Of a stretch of 64,000 nucleotides of DNA, positions 63,801 through 64,000 are shown one piece after another. Origin of the DNA: JAQVEM01 sp964610315 (GTDB lineage: Bacteria; Actinomycetota; Humimicrobiia; Humimicrobiales; Humimicrobiaceae); assembly GCA_964610315.1 (NCBI GenBank), contig CAZSVM010000007.1, positions 1 to 64,000 on the forward strand. The letters run 5' to 3'. A program made the translations under genes and the position numbers. Numbering within the stretch: the first letter of the stretch is position 1; the number at the start of each line of letters is the position of its first letter. A model generated the notes under the pieces. The model searched no databases. It was not told where the DNA came from and saw only the letters and a program-made list of their open reading frames with translations.

Positions 63801-64000
63801 CCTGCGGATATTCTCATGCTTTTTATTCCACCGATTACCGAAGCAGGCATCAGATTAAGTAAGGAATTACTGGTGGCAATAATTAAGGGCGAACCGCCGG
63901 AACTTCCATTATCCAGGAGATTCTTAATAACCTTTAATCTTCTTATCAGATTTTCGGCAGGCGTAATTTTATTTTTATAAAAAATATTATTTCCCAGGCT
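60884..64000 (-). CDS. mfd: Transcription-repair coupling factor Mfd (5' end outside window)
   Basis: The frame is open to the right edge (1039 codons seen; family about 1150). Visible parts are the UvrB-like domain (from SLGNNIFYKN at the edge through GEFSVRGEVMDVFDITGEYPVRIDF), the RNA-polymerase-binding domain (GEYVVHKNHGIGVY), and helicase motifs IIGDVGFGKTEVA, IIDEEQRFGV, SATPIPRTLYMS, IESGMDIGNVNTLIVENS and QLRGRVGRS. It removes stalled RNA polymerase and recruits UvrA. The C-terminal D7 region ends the protein at 60884, 28 bases before the prsA-like gene. Confidence 0.95.
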   Translation of the reverse strand, partial: SLGNNIFYKNKITPAENLIRRLKVIKNLLDNGSSGGSPLIIATSNSLLNLMPASVIGGIKSMRISAGAEYSRDGLISELVDNGYEKVHKVYDCGEFSVRGEVMDVFDITGEYPVRIDFMGDEAEKIFSYDITSQKLIRKLDSISIFPNINPWEIKETNGAGLTDKTISFIDILRKNNPKFSLVMCDPVEIDLKVRSDIDILKKIFDRDRDILVTGSKIITDFYLTEKDFPEKGNYYLKLNIISTRKEASAGTEFNLDKIVRQKKSFGSSIDFIHNIKNDFKSGRKVIISIDGKERRKKIEELFLNNSISCSYLKTKNLKTGNSTGYNLLQPGVAGISSSRLYRGYQSKNISLYGELDIYEQMQHQIPEEKVLARGDLEYFKPGEYVVHKNHGIGVYMDIISRQVEGCKREYFLIEYAGNDKLYVPTWQADRITRYIGAEKPVITTLNSRQWESIKKRVRKSVQKLAVDLAKLYAERDSATGYAFPADSPWQKEIEDLFPFSETPDQTKAINYVKDAMSRPRPMDILIIGDVGFGKTEVAVRAAFKAIESGKQVMMLVPTTILADQHYRTFSERYKNYPVILEVLSRFKTRKEQKDIVGNFNEGKIDMIIGTHRVLQEDIKPRDIGLIIIDEEQRFGVNSKEKIKLLKTEVDVLTLSATPIPRTLYMSLAGVRDMVLIETYPEGRNPIETFVGETDYQVIRRAVERELARGGQVYYVYNRISGIENKKIQLRHLIPQARIALTHGRMEGSRIEKIMSDFVDKKYDLLLTTSIIESGMDIGNVNTLIVENSHLFGLSQLYQLRGRVGRSSEIAYSYFFYPGRRNLSFQAFQRLKTLAEYTDLGSGYNIAARDLEIRGAGEILGAKQHGHINSVGFDMYCQIIKEEIEKLKGIKVEEDINVQIDLPVSAYIPRNYIRSEKDRINIYKMLGNAKSLDEIDKVREQMISRYKKAPQVVDNLVNIAKIKYLLKKAKIEKLVFSGDSGVYLKKVNISRDKALGMTGENKNLLYEPAIKRVIIKKIDKNVNLDLVLDSLNDIISFM

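Noticed and set aside
1..64000. CRISPR arrays, rRNA genes, complete insertion sequences or phage genes
   Set aside because: No regularly spaced repeats, rRNA-like stretches, transposase or phage proteins were seen.

Overview
The window (about 35-40% G+C by eye) is bacterial chromosome from a strictly anaerobic, probably H2-using organism. The main clues are a [NiFe] hydrogenase operon fused to methylene-tetrahydrofolate reductase genes (metV-metF, Wood-Ljungdahl type), Feo ferrous iron uptake, an anaerobe-style citrate/homocitrate-to-2-oxoacid operon, and no respiratory oxygen genes. The block mfd / prsA-like / mazG / ... / ftsB(divIC)-like / ppx resembles the order known from Actinobacteria, and tRNA-Leu carries an encoded CCA. 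Low G+C, bactofilins and ACR3/ArsP arsenic genes do not decide the phylum. A low-GC deep actinobacterial lineage fits best, but this is inference.

Layout. 1-3.5 kb: an odd membrane protein made of nine 51-residue repeats, the tail of a paralogue, and an amidohydrolase gene flanked by two tRNA-3'-end-like direct repeats (possible small insertion). 3.5-8 kb: a DHH-CBS-CCA fusion tRNA nucleotidyltransferase, nitroreductase and aldo/keto reductase. 8-16 kb: secreted protein, lipoprotein, a decayed pabC fragment, a GH10-CBM9-CBM9 xylanase lipoprotein, then pabA-pabB-pabC. 16-21.3 kb: NatAB-type ABC exporter, PfkB kinase, cytosolic 5'-nucleotidase, CDF-like protein. 21.3-24.6 kb: feoA-feoB-small Cys-rich Feo protein and a DtxR-type repressor, with matching palindromes upstream of both. 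24.6-26.3 kb: GAF-GGDEF protein and a pseudopilin. 26.3-31.6 kb: five-gene operon with two LeuA/homocitrate-synthase paralogues, LeuC-, LeuD- and isocitrate-dehydrogenase-like genes.

31.8-38.3 kb: two membrane proteins, the ars operon (arsR-arsC-arsP-thioredoxin-acr3), an MFS transporter and a small membrane protein. 38.6-39.7 kb: two convergent bactofilins. 40.1-42.2 kb: rtcB and archease with a folD relic in front. 42.5-47.2 kb: hydrogenase small and large subunits, metV, metF and hydrogenase protease. 47.3-53.7 kb: PEBP protein, Lys-rich protein, tandem HD/HD-GYP protein, split LigD (phosphoesterase and polymerase as separate genes) around a DUF362 gene, AllA-like protein. 53.7-64 kb: tRNA-Leu, ppx, ftsB-like, Trk/Ktr potassium uptake, pyk, mazG, prsA-like and mfd (cut by the window end).

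Two systems stand out. First, the hydrogenase-MetVF operon suggests a direct H2:methylene-THF oxidoreductase, without the Hdr/MvhD or RnfC2 partner of known acetogen types. Second, the two LeuA-like paralogues carry complementary losses of catalytic residues: one lacks metal ligands in the barrel, the other lacks the lid histidines. This is what an obligate heteromer with a single type of composite active site would look like.
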